A DNA stretch of 64,000 nt from Nomia melanderi (taxonomy: Eukaryota > Arthropoda > Insecta > Hymenoptera > Halictidae), in contig NC_134999.1 in the NCBI RefSeq assembly GCF_051020985.1, positions 10,664,001 through 10,728,000 of the forward strand. The letters are read 5' to 3'. The translations under genes and the position numbers were made by a program. Within the stretch, counting starts at the first letter, position 1. Every line of letters starts with the position of its first letter. Of this stretch, positions 25,307 through 38,231 are shown in pieces. Below the pieces are notes generated by a model. It saw nothing but the letters and a program-made list of their open reading frames with translations. It was not told the DNA's origin and ran no database searches.

Positions 25307-27944
25307 TCGGACCCTCCGGGTTAGATGCGTGGCGCTGGGTCCTGGGCCACCGGTAGGTCAGGGTATCGCGGGGGAGAACTCGCGAGAAGGCCCCGCCGTT
25401 CCTATATTGAGACGTAGAGACCACCGGACGTAGATTGGGCCAGGCACAATTTCCGCGCGTGTAATTATCCGTGATCGTCGTCTGCGCCCCCTCTGGGACA
25501 GGCCTTAAACTCCTCGACTGCTTATTATTTATCGATGGAGATTGATTTAGAGCGGGGCACGGCCCCTCGATCATTTTCGACGGTTATATCCGCACCGTGA
25601 TACGTGTCCCGACGTTTTTGTGACGGTTCAAGCCATTCTCGTCCTAGCTAACCGGGCCTTACGCTATCTGGGCGCGAACCACCACCGTCATTGTAGGTTA
25701 ATGCGGCGTATGGAAGGGGTTTGGCCACGCGAGGGGCCTAGTACGTGGGCAACAGTTGTTTAGAGGTTCATCTGGGGTGGGGAGTGGACGATTTGAGTTG
25801 CGCTGTAGTGGTTTGTGTTTCACGGTAGCTGTTGTGGGGAGATGTTCCTTTTCATCGTGAGAGAGCTAACTCTTTGTATTATTTTTAGTTCTATAACTAT
25901 TCTTTGTATCACAGTTTAACTCTCTGAAAAATTGTTAACGAGATTTTTCGTTTGTATTTTTTTTCTACTTATTGGTTATTAAGTGTTTTAAAATATTAGA
26001 GAAAAATTATTCTTGACATGAATTGTTTAGAATCTTCATATACAGGAGAACGCACAATACCATTTTCGTTTCTTTCGCGGTTGTTCTATTCCGTAAAGAA
26101 TTGCGTTCACGATTTCCATCGAATATTTTCTTTTGCCAGCGGTAATATTAGGTACACTAATAAATTCAATAAGTTTATGGACACTTCATCGCCTGCGCTT
26201 ATTTTTCATTTTCAAATGAGAAAATAGCTACCCTCGGAGCAAAGCTATATAAGAAATAATATGTGGTCATTTAATTGTTAATTGCTACCTGCGCCGCAGA
26301 CCTACCCAAGCGGGCCCAGAAGTTAGCCTTTCTCGCGGAGTGCATTTTCCGAATGTGTTATTCCGTGGCAAACTTATATACCGAAGCCCTCGATACTGCG
26401 AGCGAGCAAGTTACTTTATTCGCCACTCGATTGAACATCTACGTCGTATTGACGCTAATGACCGCGGGACGACCACGTCTGTTTCGTAGGAAATGCCCGG
26501 AAAGCCTGGTTAATTATTCAGCCCGTTGAAAGAGAACCGACCAGAAAAAGGGGAAAAAGGTGCTCCCACACTAAATCCGCGCGCGGGTATAGACGCTAGG
26601 CCGCCAGCTGGTGATCACAATCCAGGGTACACACCAGCGCGTAACTTTTTACACTCATCTGGACGTGTCGCATATGAAATATGTAAACATGCATGCTCGC
26701 CCTTTCACTCGCCGTCTCGTATCCACCCGTGTTTTCGAGCTATTTCCGAGCTATTACAGTTTCCCGGCGCGGGTCTCGGCCGTTTTCCGTCTGTCGTCGG
26801 AATAATGGAGTTTCGTCTACCAGGCGGCTCGATCGAACCGCGCCGCGCGGCGAACTTCTTACTCCTGTTCGTTCAACTCGCGCGGCGCGCGCCCCGTTAC
26901 TCTTTCTACCCCCTTTCGCGTCGAGAGTTCGCCACCGGTTTACAATCCAAGAAAAATTTTCGATCACAGAGCCGGCTCGCTTCGACGGCCATAGAACCTT
27001 TGAATTTTTTACGGTGACGAGATACAAGAGTTTTAAACCGAGCCAGCCAACTGAACCCGACCAACCGCTGACAGATTCGTTTTCGAAAGGGGTTGCCGAG
27101 GTCGCGCGCAAGAAACTTTTACGACGAGAGTATTGAACGACGCGATGCGACGTTCCCTTTACCCGCAATCCCGGTGTACCTTCGATTTTTCCCGAACCGA
27201 AATCATCTCCCGCCGAGCGAATTTCGCGAACGAGTCCGAACCCGGTCAGCGGGGACGCGATTTCCTGCGGTTTCGCGGGCCCCGCTTGACTTCTCGTGTT
27301 TCGCCCGTAGCCCGTCATTTTTCTCACGGCTCTTGCCTTACGTCGTCGCCTCCTATCGCGAGCAACGCACTCTCCGCGCGATTGATGTGCCCCATCACTC
27401 GCCGAAAATCGCGATGCCACCGCGCGCGACCAAGCGTTCAACTTGGCGATCGGCGACCACGCTTGTGACTCATCGGTTGCTTATTAGCATCATCGAAGTG
27501 TCTTCCCGTTCGTCGAGCAATGAGGTGTTTGTATTGCGACACGCGACTAAATATTAACTATAAATATACTGAAAGCTGGCAAAGAGTTGTTGACTATGTA
27601 ACAGTATTTTCCTTGAGTTACTTTGAACCAAGGAATATTTATATTTATTAACTGGGAACTAAAGTTCACTTGACTCGGTTATGTAAGATGAAGACTAGAG
27701 GAAACTGGTGCAGCTTTGATAAGTCTTCCGCTAATGACAGAAATTACTCACACCTGAACAACGAATTTTATGCAATTACAATGTATAATTAATGTAAATT
27801 AAGGTGAAACATTTTGCAGGTAGTTCCAAGATAATTTCTAATATTTATCTACCATTTACTTTTTTACGAAGCACTTCATACATATCATAATTTGCATAAA
27901 ACCTTGTTATTCGCAGATATTTTTTGAAAGGTTGTGGAACCTAC

Positions 27945-28263
27945 CGGCCGCTTTTCGTGATCACCATCTCCGTGCCAAGTTTGTGGAACTTCTCCCATAG
28001 TTCTTTGCCTTCAAGGGTAACCTTTGGATCGTCGACGACACCGTCGTCTTCCGGGGGTGGCATGAGGGCAGGATGAGGGCCGGCGAGGGGGTGATGGGGC
28101 GCCAGGGGGTGCGGCGACGTGTGAAGCATCCCCGGAGGTAGATGAGGCCTGAGCGGCCTCATCGTTGGCGCACCAGGTGCACCCTGATGGTGGTGGTGCA
28201 ATGCTGCCGCTGCGGCCGCCAGGACGGCTGCTTCTTCGGGGGTGTGTGGGCCAAGGCCTAAGC
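27945..28263 (-). CDS. bi: bifid/optomotor-blind, coding exon 2 (start of T-box domain)
   Basis: Second coding exon, 319 nt. The acceptor is TTTCTTTCAG ending at 28264. It starts with two bases that complete a Gly codon with the last base of exon 1, giving GITPPG-LGLGPHTPEE. In order it encodes a poly-Ala run, HHHHQ, a Pro/His-rich linker rich in PHP and HPL repeats, an acidic PPPEDDG segment, and the first part of the T-box, DDPKVTLEGKELWEKFHK followed by LGTEMVITKSGR. These residues are nearly invariant in the Tbx2/3/Omb group; the T-box binds DNA as a sequence-specific domain. The exon ends two bases into an Arg codon at CCG|GTAGGT (GT at 27944-27943), the position where many T-box genes split after KSGR. 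The rest of the domain (starting RMFP or RQMFP in relatives) must lie on a later exon outside the window, so the gene is partial here. Reading straight through the donor would give an immediate TAG, which supports splicing. Confidence 0.95.
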
Positions 28264-31200
28264 CTGAAAGAAACCATTAAAAAATTATTAATAAATCATT
28301 CATTTGATTCCCAACCCGCCTAAGTCTTCCATAATCTCCTTTTTTCAATGGTTAACTCGTAATCACAGCTGTTTAATATTAGTAAACCGCTGATTAAGCA
28401 AACAATTTCGGAATAAAATCGCGAAGGGGTTGAAGTACCGGAGGGAATCGTGTTATTGAGCGAAGTGTGGAATGATTTAATATGATTAAACGATAAACTG
28501 CGTCCGTCAAACTTCGGCTCGCGTATCCAGCTCGGTATTGATAATATTCGATTACAATTACCGCGCTCCTTAATTAAAATATTATTAATCATTCGTTTCA
28601 GCGGATTTAAATAGACGGTTCGCAAAACAACGGGCGCCGTATCAATTTTTGGCGCCGCGCTCCACTCCGGTATTAACGGCGCGACCCGCGATAATCAATG
28701 CTCGAAGTACCCGAGTCGAGTGAAACGATATTGTTCAACGGTTAATCAATCCCATTTGAGAATTAAGTGTCGGAATGTTCGACGGTGTTCCGCGGAACGC
28801 GAGCAGACCGCGGATTTTTCGCGGATGCGAATCTTGAACGTTTCAGCGTCGCTTCGAGGGTCGATCAATCGGTTCGATCGATTCCACAAGAACAATTGGT
28901 GACGATAGATTGCTTTGTTGACCTTTGGACAGCGTCAGTTCTATTTTTAAGGTGCTACGTCTGTCCTGAACCGGGAATATGGGAGTCGTTTACGATTCGA
29001 TCGCGATTTTTCAATGGTCAATTCGAATCGAACTAACTATGGTCACGGAAATGTTATTTGGAACCATCTGAAGAAACGTCCTTTCATTCTTTTACGTCAT
29101 AATGCTTACAAAGCAATTATTTTATATTTGTATAGCGTCGTCTATTATTATTCAAGGTTCCGAATTTTTATTTACCGCCAAATATAATGTATATTCAAGT
29201 TTTTATCGACTTCGTTACTCATTCCTCTAAAAACTATATCCATATGAATTATCGACATAAATTGTTCTGTTCGTTTGATAAATAATTTTGTTTTTCCTTT
29301 TGGTACGACGAGCGTGTCTGGGCTCAATTCCCCGGGAGAATTTCATTTCCATTCGACCCTGCTGACGATTTAGCTAAGCACAATTAGTAAGTTCCCTGTT
29401 AATAGGCCGATTAACGAAACGGTTCACGTGACTCCCTTCGGTCGTGGTACGTCGCGCGTTAACGTTCGACCGAACGACGACCATATTTATTATTTCTGAA
29501 TACGAATGCCGCTAGCATCTACATAAAATCCTCGTAAATTTGTCGGCTCCCCTTTTAACTAAATTGCGGAATCAATAACCGCCGGCGATTAAGATAACGA
29601 GCAAGGAGACGCGATCAACTTTTCCAAATCGGCCGCGTTCGCAAAATTTATCTGTCGCTTATTCTCGAAATTTATCGATCCTTCGCGGATTAGGTAAGAA
29701 TCCTATGAACCGTTACAGTTAAACAATAAAATCGAATTAGCCGCTTGTAACTTCTGAAAATAATACCCATATTTTCCGATCCTTTTTATTCCAGTTGATC
29801 TAGAAAATTCTACACCAATTTTCTGACATTCTAAAAAATATTATACTCTCCTAACGCGATCTGCGTCTTTCGGTGAAAGTCGCGATTCTGGAATGAATTT
29901 TGCAATCGTTCCCACGATTTGTAATGTGACCCTAGAACCGAGATTTTAGTTGCAGACCAATCAGCCATCACCCTCGTAATCGATCGCGATGGGAATTATC
30001 ATTAGCGTATTATAGGCAAATCGTGATTATATATTTATGACTAATCACCCGGTTAATAGTCAGCGGCACGGACACAGGCTTCTGGTATTTTCTTTACCGT
30101 TCCGATTGATCGCCGACTGCGCCCGCGGTTGGCGGGAAAAAACGGGGTGGGTGGGAAGGGGAGAGGAAAAAAGCGCGAGGGAATCGCACGAGAGGGGAGC
30201 GAGAAAATGGAGAAGGTGGAAAAACGCGCGAAACCTGTTGCCAGAGTTAATGACTTCATGATTGTTATCATACAAAGTCTGCGCGAGCCGATCATTAAAT
30301 CGATACCGTTCATCTGTCTCGTATTTCTCTGCGTCCGCGCCGTTTCACCTGGATTCCCGCTCGCGGCGTTTCCCGTGCGTTGAGGTTCGCGCGCGCGCAC
30401 CGCGGCCTCCCGTTTCCGATTCCTACCTCGTTCAGATTCGGTTCCAACGAAAATATGCTAATTGAAATGGAACCGCTCAAACGGAATTAGCCACGGCGTG
30501 TAATTGGCGAGGGAACGCGCGGATGGAAGCGATACGGGCTTCGAGCGGCGCGCATGAAAATTCACACGCGTAACTTTCGACGGGAACGAAATTTTATTCG
30601 CGAGGCGAACCAAGGATGCCGGCGAAACGATTTTCCAGAGAAAAGTGCGATTACCTCGCACACGTCAAGCGGAAAGCTATTCCGGGATCTCTTCTGAAAC
30701 GTCGAATGTAACGTTTTCGTTAAAATTCAGCTGTGATAATTGCGTCGGGGTGTGGTTTGTCGACAAACACGGCGAATGCTGTTATTATCGACGTCAATGA
30801 TATTATTGTAACGCAAATGAGCGATTCCCGTGCGATTTAATTGAATCCGATCGTTTGCAGCACCGTTGCCGCGTCATGATTAAATCTGGTCGCTGGGAAC
30901 CGCTGCGGAAATCCTATATATCGATTTTCGGCGGAAGTTGTACGCGTGTCGAGTTGCATTTACTTACCGATAATACCGATCCCGGTGTACGATTGATTTC
31001 CTTTTTTGTTCGTTTTCGAAATCGCTCCCGTACGCGTTAATTACAATGATCCGTCCCGTCTGAATCGGTACCAATTTTCGAACCACTTGTTGGGCCTCCG
31101 ATCATTTCAATTATTTTAATCTGAAGATACATTGAACGGTTCGAGCAGCGCTCTCGAAAAAAAATTCTGCAGGCGATACTCGTGACGAGTGCCCCGTTGA

Positions 31201-32465
31201 TCAAGACCACCGCTGTTTTCCGTTAATTTCGCGTCGCTTGACAGTCACTCGATAGAAATTCGGCCGATTATGTTCTCCACTGTTCGATCATCGGGATGAA
31301 ATATCGCAGTAACCGTGTATCGGGCCGCCTGGCGTTCGCGATTTCCGCGCGGAACGTGAAAAACAAGAACCGTTACCCGGGCCGCGCTCGATCAGCGATC
31401 CATTCTACTTTTTATCAGCAGAAATTTCACCTGAAAACACGAAAGACAATGCCGGCCGCCATTAATTGTGCCGCTTTCCATCGACGCTAGTTTTGTTTCA
31501 TACTTTTTCGCGTTTCCCTACAACATGCCTCGAAATGCGCGTTTCGAATCATGAAAAAATAAATCTTCGTAACAGAATGCATTGATGATATGTGTTTACT
31601 CAGAGCTTTTTCTATGATTTTTTATTTTCAAATAAATGGAATTTCAAGCATTCGAAGATGTCACTTTCCTGATTTAAAGTTCGAATTTAAATTTCAATTT
31701 TCTAGGAAACGGGGTTTTATATGAAAAAATGTTGCAACACATTTTTGACGCAGTATTTCATGGAGTATAGGAATCCTGCAATTTCACGGCAATTTTCTTG
31801 ACCTGTCGCTGATTTTCCTAGTTTTCACCGAGTCCGGCGTTGACGCGGCTCGCGACACGCAGCGAATTTTGAATTTGTCGGACATAGGTCGCGCCCTTGA
31901 CGAGATTAATCGCTACAAAGCTGCGGTCAGTTGGCTGGTAGCCTGACTAGGAAAGTAAAAGAGTTTGAAAGATAACCGGGAAAACAGTAACAATGACATA
32001 TTAATGTCGCTGACACAGAGAGAAATCCTGATTCTTTCCTTGACATGCTTTTTCCATTTTTTAGATAACAAAATTTATGTGGAACTTATTGGAAACTGAA
32101 CATTTCCTGTTTTCGGTTCTACATATTTCTTAATGTGACTTGTCATCAGATTCAGAATCATCAATTCAGAAAGAATATTTTGTTTTCCCCCTACTTTTTA
32201 TAATTTCCATTCATTTTGTAATATAGTTACATCTAATGTTTACATTTCGTCGAATATTTCAGCAGAGGATAAACCATACTACAATTAAATGACATTGACA
32301 TTATAATCTCAATAGGGATTGAAATTGCTTAAACAAACAAAAAGTTATAATAAGATAATATAAAAGTTAAATGAAGCTTACGAAACAATATCGCTACATA
32401 TCAGCTAGAAATGACAGAACTAATGTGACGCACACAATCTTTAGAAGCCGAAAATACCTAGGCAA

Positions 32466-33005
32466 GATGGCGGTCACACAATCCCTCCGCCGACCATTGA
32501 GCTCCGAGTACTTGCTCCATTTCGAAAAGACAGAGCGTAATGGATACCAGGATAGGTTTCTCATAAGAATATACAGAGATCGTTCCGGATTCATCCAATT
32601 ATGCGAATTCCCGTCGAAAAGGAAGTAACGAAGATGGAAGGCGGTTAAAGGCGGCAGCTGCGGCTTCGGCCTCCCATTGGACACGGCGTGTTAGGGGAAC
32701 GAGAAGGAGAGAGAAGGCAACAGAAGTAAAGAGAAAGACAACGCGTGTCAACGGGCGCGGCGAATTAATTCATCATTGAAGTTAACGAAGGGAATAACTA
32801 GTTGTAGCGGACGAGGTGGACGCGTGTAATAATCAGATGTCAGATAAGACACCGCCGGCAGAAAATCGTTTCTCCGCAGTCGGATCCGCTGTTTTACGCG
32901 ACTGGAGTGACATATCGCGATACGATACTCCTCTGTCGCCTATCCACGAGCCTAACCATCCGTTTTCTCACCAGTTGAAAACAAAAGAGTACAAAGATGG
33001 CGAAA
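32466..33005. promoter_or_regulatory. Pho/YY1-like and GAGA motif cluster
   Basis: AAGATGGCGG (32465-32474) and AAAGATGGCGA (32994-33003 region) contain ATGGC, the complement of the Pho/YY1 core GCCAT, with flanks close to the AANATGGCGGC form. A GGAGAGAGAAG element lies between them at 32706-32716. Pho plus GAGA sites are typical components of Polycomb response elements in flies, and bifid is a developmental gene of the type regulated this way. The combination is suggestive only. Confidence 0.25.
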
Positions 33006-33106
33006 TAAGCTTGGACACTCGACGACAGCCTGCTTCCGGTTCTCCGATACTTCGAAGGATGCTACCCGAAGGAAAAGCTGCGGCGAGTCAACGGATCGAA
33101 GAATGA
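32837..33106 (+). other. Candidate small nested ORF (89 codons)
   Basis: ATG at 32837 (MSDKTPPAENRF) to TGA at 33104-33106, in bifid intron 1 on the opposite strand. The peptide is hydrophilic with a mix of Pro, Ser and charged residues (DWSDISRYDTPLSPIHEP, later RRQPASGSPILRRMLPEG) that reads like a disordered protein region. No domain, signal or membrane segment is recognised and no convincing splice sites flank it. It may be a real short gene, a decayed exon, or chance. Confidence 0.18.
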
Positions 33107-35365
33107 TTCTATCAAACCCACGAGCTGTATCTCCAACATTGTTCAGTAATTAACATTTTAATTTGAATATATTTTTATCGGACATCTCTGGAACTTCCGA
33201 AGAGGATCCAGGACTTCAGAGAACGCTCCCGACCGATCTGGAACAATGGACTTTCTAAGGAGTTTAATTTATATTAGAACAGAACCAAAACAATCCTCTA
33301 CACGGGCCACGGCCAATTTTAATGACGGGTGGAACGGACACGTGTGCGCGTGCTCTTTTTTGGAACACCCTCATTAATATAATTATTCGTAATTATGTAT
33401 GATTTATGCGCCAGCAGTGAATAATTACGATTCTGTTCTGTGGCTTTCGAAACCTATTAGAACGAACAGATTGGTGGTGTATATTTCGAATTGTGCGGGC
33501 ATCCTGCTTTCGAGTTATCTGAATATTGTTACACCCTCGGGGGAACCGCGAGCGTCTTCGAGAATTTTCGTTGGTTGACGCTGTTATACTCACTGGGAAC
33601 TTGTTTCTGATCATCTAAATATTCTAATCACGAATTCTTTATCAAAGAAATACTCTAAATATCATTTGGAATTATTATTTTCATTATTCAGACACTTTAT
33701 TGCTCCTATAAAATGTATGTTTTGTATTTTACGTAAATATTCTGCTGAGAAAAGACAATAGGTCGCAATAAAAGATAATACTCAATTTGACGCAATATCG
33801 AGTCATTCGTCGTTAAGGTGTTACACACAATTCTATTTGTAGAAACGATTGTTCTCGACACACGAACTTCAACGATCCACAATTCAATAGCAGCATAGAC
33901 ATAATTCCTTCATAAACTAGCTATGTAGAATCTATGGAATAATTTATTAGAGTGTAACTACATCTTGAAGATACCACAATCGCTGGAAAAGCCATCCAAT
34001 ATCTACGGATGTACGAGGAGAATAATTTGTTAGAATAAACGCGAAAATTACTTGTAGATCTTCATATAGATTTTCATGCCAACTAGAATTCTTTTATAAT
34101 TCACGAGGACTGAGGTGAGACAGAAGTTTCCTTCCTCCATCAATGATTTTAATGTGTTCACATTCAAGTGAAAGTTATATTAAATTTAATTGTGTTTCTC
34201 ACATCCGCGTATGATATAAACTTTCCCGGAAAAATGATATAAAATTTCCCGGCCTAATCGTTCGTATTTACTGACTTTAATTCATTTAGACACGTTCTAA
34301 CATTGACTACATGAAAACCGATATGAATTTTCCAGCAAAATTAGTCGATTCTGTATATTTACACGAACGTAGATTTATCTGAATTAGAAACTGGGTTCAA
34401 CTGGAAGTGAATTCAAAACTTTTCGTCTGATAGTTTCTCTTGTTCAACCTGGTCGGATATTTTATTGCACTGAATCTACTTGAAATGCATGAAACGCACA
34501 ATCTTCGGGGATCGAGGAAGAAAAAGTACCGTTCGGCGTAATCGGCGCACCGTCCCAATGAAAACCAGGCTACAACCCCGCACATTTTCCAAACGTTCAC
34601 CGGGTCCCTCCCTTCTCCCCGTTCCCCGTGCACCCTCGGCTGACAGCCACGTCCGTTTCGTTTGGCGAGCGCCGATGGAACAAAGACAATGCGTTCTGGA
34701 CATGATATCGGTGTTGCTCCTTGGCGTTGCTCGTTTAACGCGAAAGATATGCCAGATCGATTGCATTATCGCAAACGGGCTGAGCTGTAATATATTGCCG
34801 ACGTGCGGCTAGGATTTTTCTTTCCTCAGCTGTTCGCCGCGTTCCCGATCCTTATCATCTTTCCTGCGTTGTTCCCGGCGTTGCCCAATAGGGCCCGGTT
34901 ACCATGTTTTCCCGGCCAATCCGCGGTATCGACGATTGAAACACGCGGGAACGCAGTCATTCTTCGGGACAAGCATTTTTTCGACGATAAGTGTTCGGGG
35001 ATCATTGAGAACCGCCAGAAGTACTTGCCAATTAATGTTTTCGATAGTAGAGGTTGTACATTTGGATGAAAAAATTATTTGTATAAGAAATGATGTATTG
35101 TCTACATAAAATAGGGGTGAAACATAGATTACTTCTCGTTCTTTGGAGGAAGAGCAATAGTCAGTAGTTTTTGTAGGAATTTTTATTTCACTGTTAAGTT
35201 TCCAGATCACTATATTCATATTTCTTAAGGAATTAACTTTATTTTTTATCTAGGTGACAGATTTCTAAATATTAGTGTTTGACGACTGTTTTAGAGAAAT
35301 ATTATTAATGGTATTGTCATTCTGATATCCTGGTATTATTGCTCAGCTTCGTTTTTTGAAAATGT

Positions 35366-35556
35366 TCTGTAAAATTTGTAACACCCTTGGTAGGAATAGA
35401 GGACTCCTAGCTAATCATTTGACTTCAATTAAGATCGTGCATTTAGTATTGGGAACTGATCATTTTCAAGATTTTCTTATATCGATCGAGCCTCCAACTC
35501 ATTATGTATCAATTCACAGAAAAAATACATATATCTTTGTCCCAGTTTGCAAATAA
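35366..35556 (+). other. Short frame with C2H2-like half motif
   Basis: The frame starts at ATG 35362-35364 (MFCKIC...). It shows Cys-x2-Cys-x12-His with Leu two residues before the His, as in a C2H2 finger, but the next His is seven residues on and the central Phe is Gly. The frame then runs about 40 further codons without any second finger. It is more likely a chance match or a decayed finger than a gene. Confidence 0.1.
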
Positions 35557-36992
35557 AACAGTGCGGCAATTAATTAATATTTTGTTAGGTCTCAAGACTG
35601 TAGCTATCGATGTTCCAACATGTTTTTATAGAAAATATTAACAGTCACTTTGATACTTAACGTTTATATCCCACATTTTATTAATTTCTTTTCGCTTTTG
35701 CGTATTAAACGACTGGAACAACTTGAAAGTTATCACTTCTTACAAAGATATCGCACAATCTAGGGTACACATTATTCTATGTCTTCAAATGCCTGCACCG
35801 TCTTAAGTGAACGTCACCAAAAATAATAGCAAATATTTGACAATTAAACATTTCCACAAGATAAATATTCTAATAATATTCAGTTTGAGCCTAACACAAA
35901 CTTCAAGTGTTCATTTTCTAATTGTAAATATTAAGATCTAATATATTCGCTGAGTGGTTGAAAACAGAGTTTTCCAGATAGAATTCCGAACACTTCGAGT
36001 AATTATAGATGGAGTCGGTTTAAGTGTAATGCACAGTGTCCATTCAAACGACCAGAGAATGCACTTGCGTGCATCTAAACAAAAGTCGCCATTATTTTTC
36101 CCGATCTTCTATTCGGCGCGACGGATGCATTGCGTAAGACGGACAAACGGACAGACGTGGAAATGCGAGTTCCCGTGAAAAGCGGCCGTACTTCCGGTGG
36201 ACAATGGCAGCGCGCCAGCTTGACGAGCGGGCCACGCGATTGCTGACATTTTTAGCGATTTCCACGGCTTTCGAAATGGTTTGTCTGATCGGCGACAGAG
36301 AAATCTGATTGTACCTAAGAAAATCTGCTTTCCTGAACAGCAGCTCCGATGAAAACGATTCTATCTAGAGGAAGAACCTATCAGATACTCCTACGAACTT
36401 ATCTTACATTTTAATTTCATCAAGATTGGGTTTTTTGAAGAAATTTTTGTTCAAAACGATTATTTTGTGATACTAAAAGATTTAATTTTATTGCAATAGT
36501 ACAAACAATGGATTTTCTTTGACTGGTTGCCTGATTTTTAATTTTTTCAGTACGAAAAGTAATATACCTAACTGTTAAACCAAATCGATTGGGTAATTTA
36601 AGTCTACCGATTGTTGATTTTCGCTTAGAATTGTTTTTCAATGCTAATGTCAACTAATCATTACTTGACGTCAGAGAACGATTGATTCTAAAGATTTTTC
36701 CGACTTTTCGTCAATAAAACACGAATTTTGAAAATAATTTTATACATATGAATATTTTCAAGTTAAAATTCTAAGGTGGTACACCCTTAGTCGCAGCAAT
36801 ATATTAACCTCTTCTCGAATTATTCGAATAAATAAATATACGCACATTCTGAACCGGTAAGAAAAGAAAAAAATCATAGCATTATGCTGACATAGGAAAT
36901 AGAATTATTGTGATTCGAGATCGCTTGAAATATAGCACGTCAGGATAGTCAGGCATGAGTGGTCAGTACTACGCGCCGAGACGTGTACGGTG

Positions 36993-37002
36993 GCCATCTT
37001 GG
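36993..37002. promoter_or_regulatory. YY1/Pho-like site GCCATCTTGG
   Basis: This is a close match to the GCCATNTTG form of the YY1/Pho site in bifid intron 1. Related AAGATGGC motifs occur at 32465, 32994, 39080 and 54469. The last two are preceded by CAATG in the shared 13-mer CAATGAAGATGGC. Confidence 0.25.
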
Positions 37003-38231
37003 ATCGAAAGAAACCGTGTCTGAAAAGCATGCTCGAATCGAAATCCCGATTCAAATCAAATGTTTCCTTAATTAATGCTCGCCTATTTCGTGGGATAAAC
37101 TCAGTACCATTTTGTATTAGAAAATAATGCGCCTTGATTAGGCACGATCTATTAACCGCTTGAGCACATAATCCGAGCTAATTTGAATTCCGATGTAATG
37201 AGCGAATTTCCTTTGTCCCGAGTTAACTCCGACCAACCGCGCTAGTCAAGTTTATTCGGTAACATGTGTATTCAATAGCGTCCGAATCTCAGTAATTAAA
37301 CTCGAAATTTTTCATCTAATTTTCATCGTTAACGACGAAATAACTCGGTTATAGGTTTTCTAATCTTTCCATCAACCCACTTTTTCTAAGTTCAGAGATT
37401 CACTTCTAGATTTCATTGTTATTTACAATCAGACAAAATGAAGTGTCATTGAATTGTCATTCAAGAAAATTCAGATTTTCGAAGGAATTCTTTGGAACGC
37501 GATTCGATGAAAATATTTTCGATCCTGTGACGAGAAGTTGACGTGATTTCGAATGGATTTCACCGCGTTACGGAATCACTCCCAGAATTTTCATCGAAAC
37601 CGACACGCGGGTACCGTCGAGGATGTTCGGTTTTCATTTTATTCGTATCGGTGGCTGATTGAGAGGAGTGCGAGCGCGTGTCGCTGATCGCGGAATTAAT
37701 GGATTTTCCCTTAACTTTTGCGCGGCGGCGTTGCGGATCCCGCCGCGAGGAAACGCGAGCTTCCGGTATAATTCGGTTTTAATTGGCGTTTGACGCGGGT
37801 AAGCGTCGCGAATTAATAAATTAACATAGGATATACGATCAACGCGAAAAGCTTCGATTTCATTTCATATGAAATTATCAGCCGGATCAGGCATCCGAAT
37901 TGCGACGTTAATGAACCCTATCCCGATTTCAGTTTCCTCGCCGAGTTTCCAATCGATTCGAAGAACTCGCGTCGTCCATATTAACGATTCCGTTTACGAA
38001 TTTTTTTTCTCTCTTCGCCACCCCGATCGAGGCATTCCGACACACAGATCGCGAAATTAATTCGTTCTTTCACAGAGTCTAGTTTAATTATCGAGCAACA
38101 CCGAGTAATAATCTTAATCTCGATTTCTGCCGATGGGATCGGAGATTGTTGAGTCCTGTCGATCCCCGTCTGAGGAGAACGGAAATTAATTCCGTCAAGG
38201 AAATTCAGCCAACCCGAAAATTCTACTTTTA

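Larger units (their letters stand above)
1..27944 (-). other. bifid intron 2, 5' part (continues past the left edge)
   Basis: This is downstream of the GTAGGT donor in transcript direction. I saw no minus-strand frame resembling the remaining T-box (MFP..., the DIVAADD and NSRWMVAGKADPE blocks of the family), so the intron extends beyond position 1. Contents by stretch: 1-1980 is CpG-rich with nothing assignable; 1981-3340 is AT-rich with a short ORF and a tandem repeat; 3400-3720 holds an inverted repeat; 4.1-4.8, 5.7-6.5, 7.8-8.4 and 8.9-10.4 kb are CpG-rich with only chance frames; 10.7-14.0 kb is AT-rich with TAAT-rich motifs; 15.6-16.2 kb is pyrimidine-rich; 16.4-16.65 kb is exon-like; 21.6-22.65 kb is a GC-rich, microsatellite-laden block; 24.0-24.1 kb is a purine tract; 24.9-25.6 and 26.3-27.5 kb are GC-rich with nothing recognised. 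Assignment as intron rests on the lack of a T-box continuation. Confidence 0.7.

Noticed and set aside
26275..26529. Plus-strand frame with alternating hydrophobic residues
   Set aside because: It has no ATG near its start, no domain and no splice sites; likely chance.
1..27944. Remaining T-box exons within the left part of the window
   Set aside because: No minus-strand frame resembling the rest of the domain was seen; the search was by eye, so a short exon could still have been missed.
28011..28277. Alternative minus-strand frame over exon 2
   Set aside because: A different phase of the same exon without T-box residues; the bifid frame has the family motif and matching splice phase.
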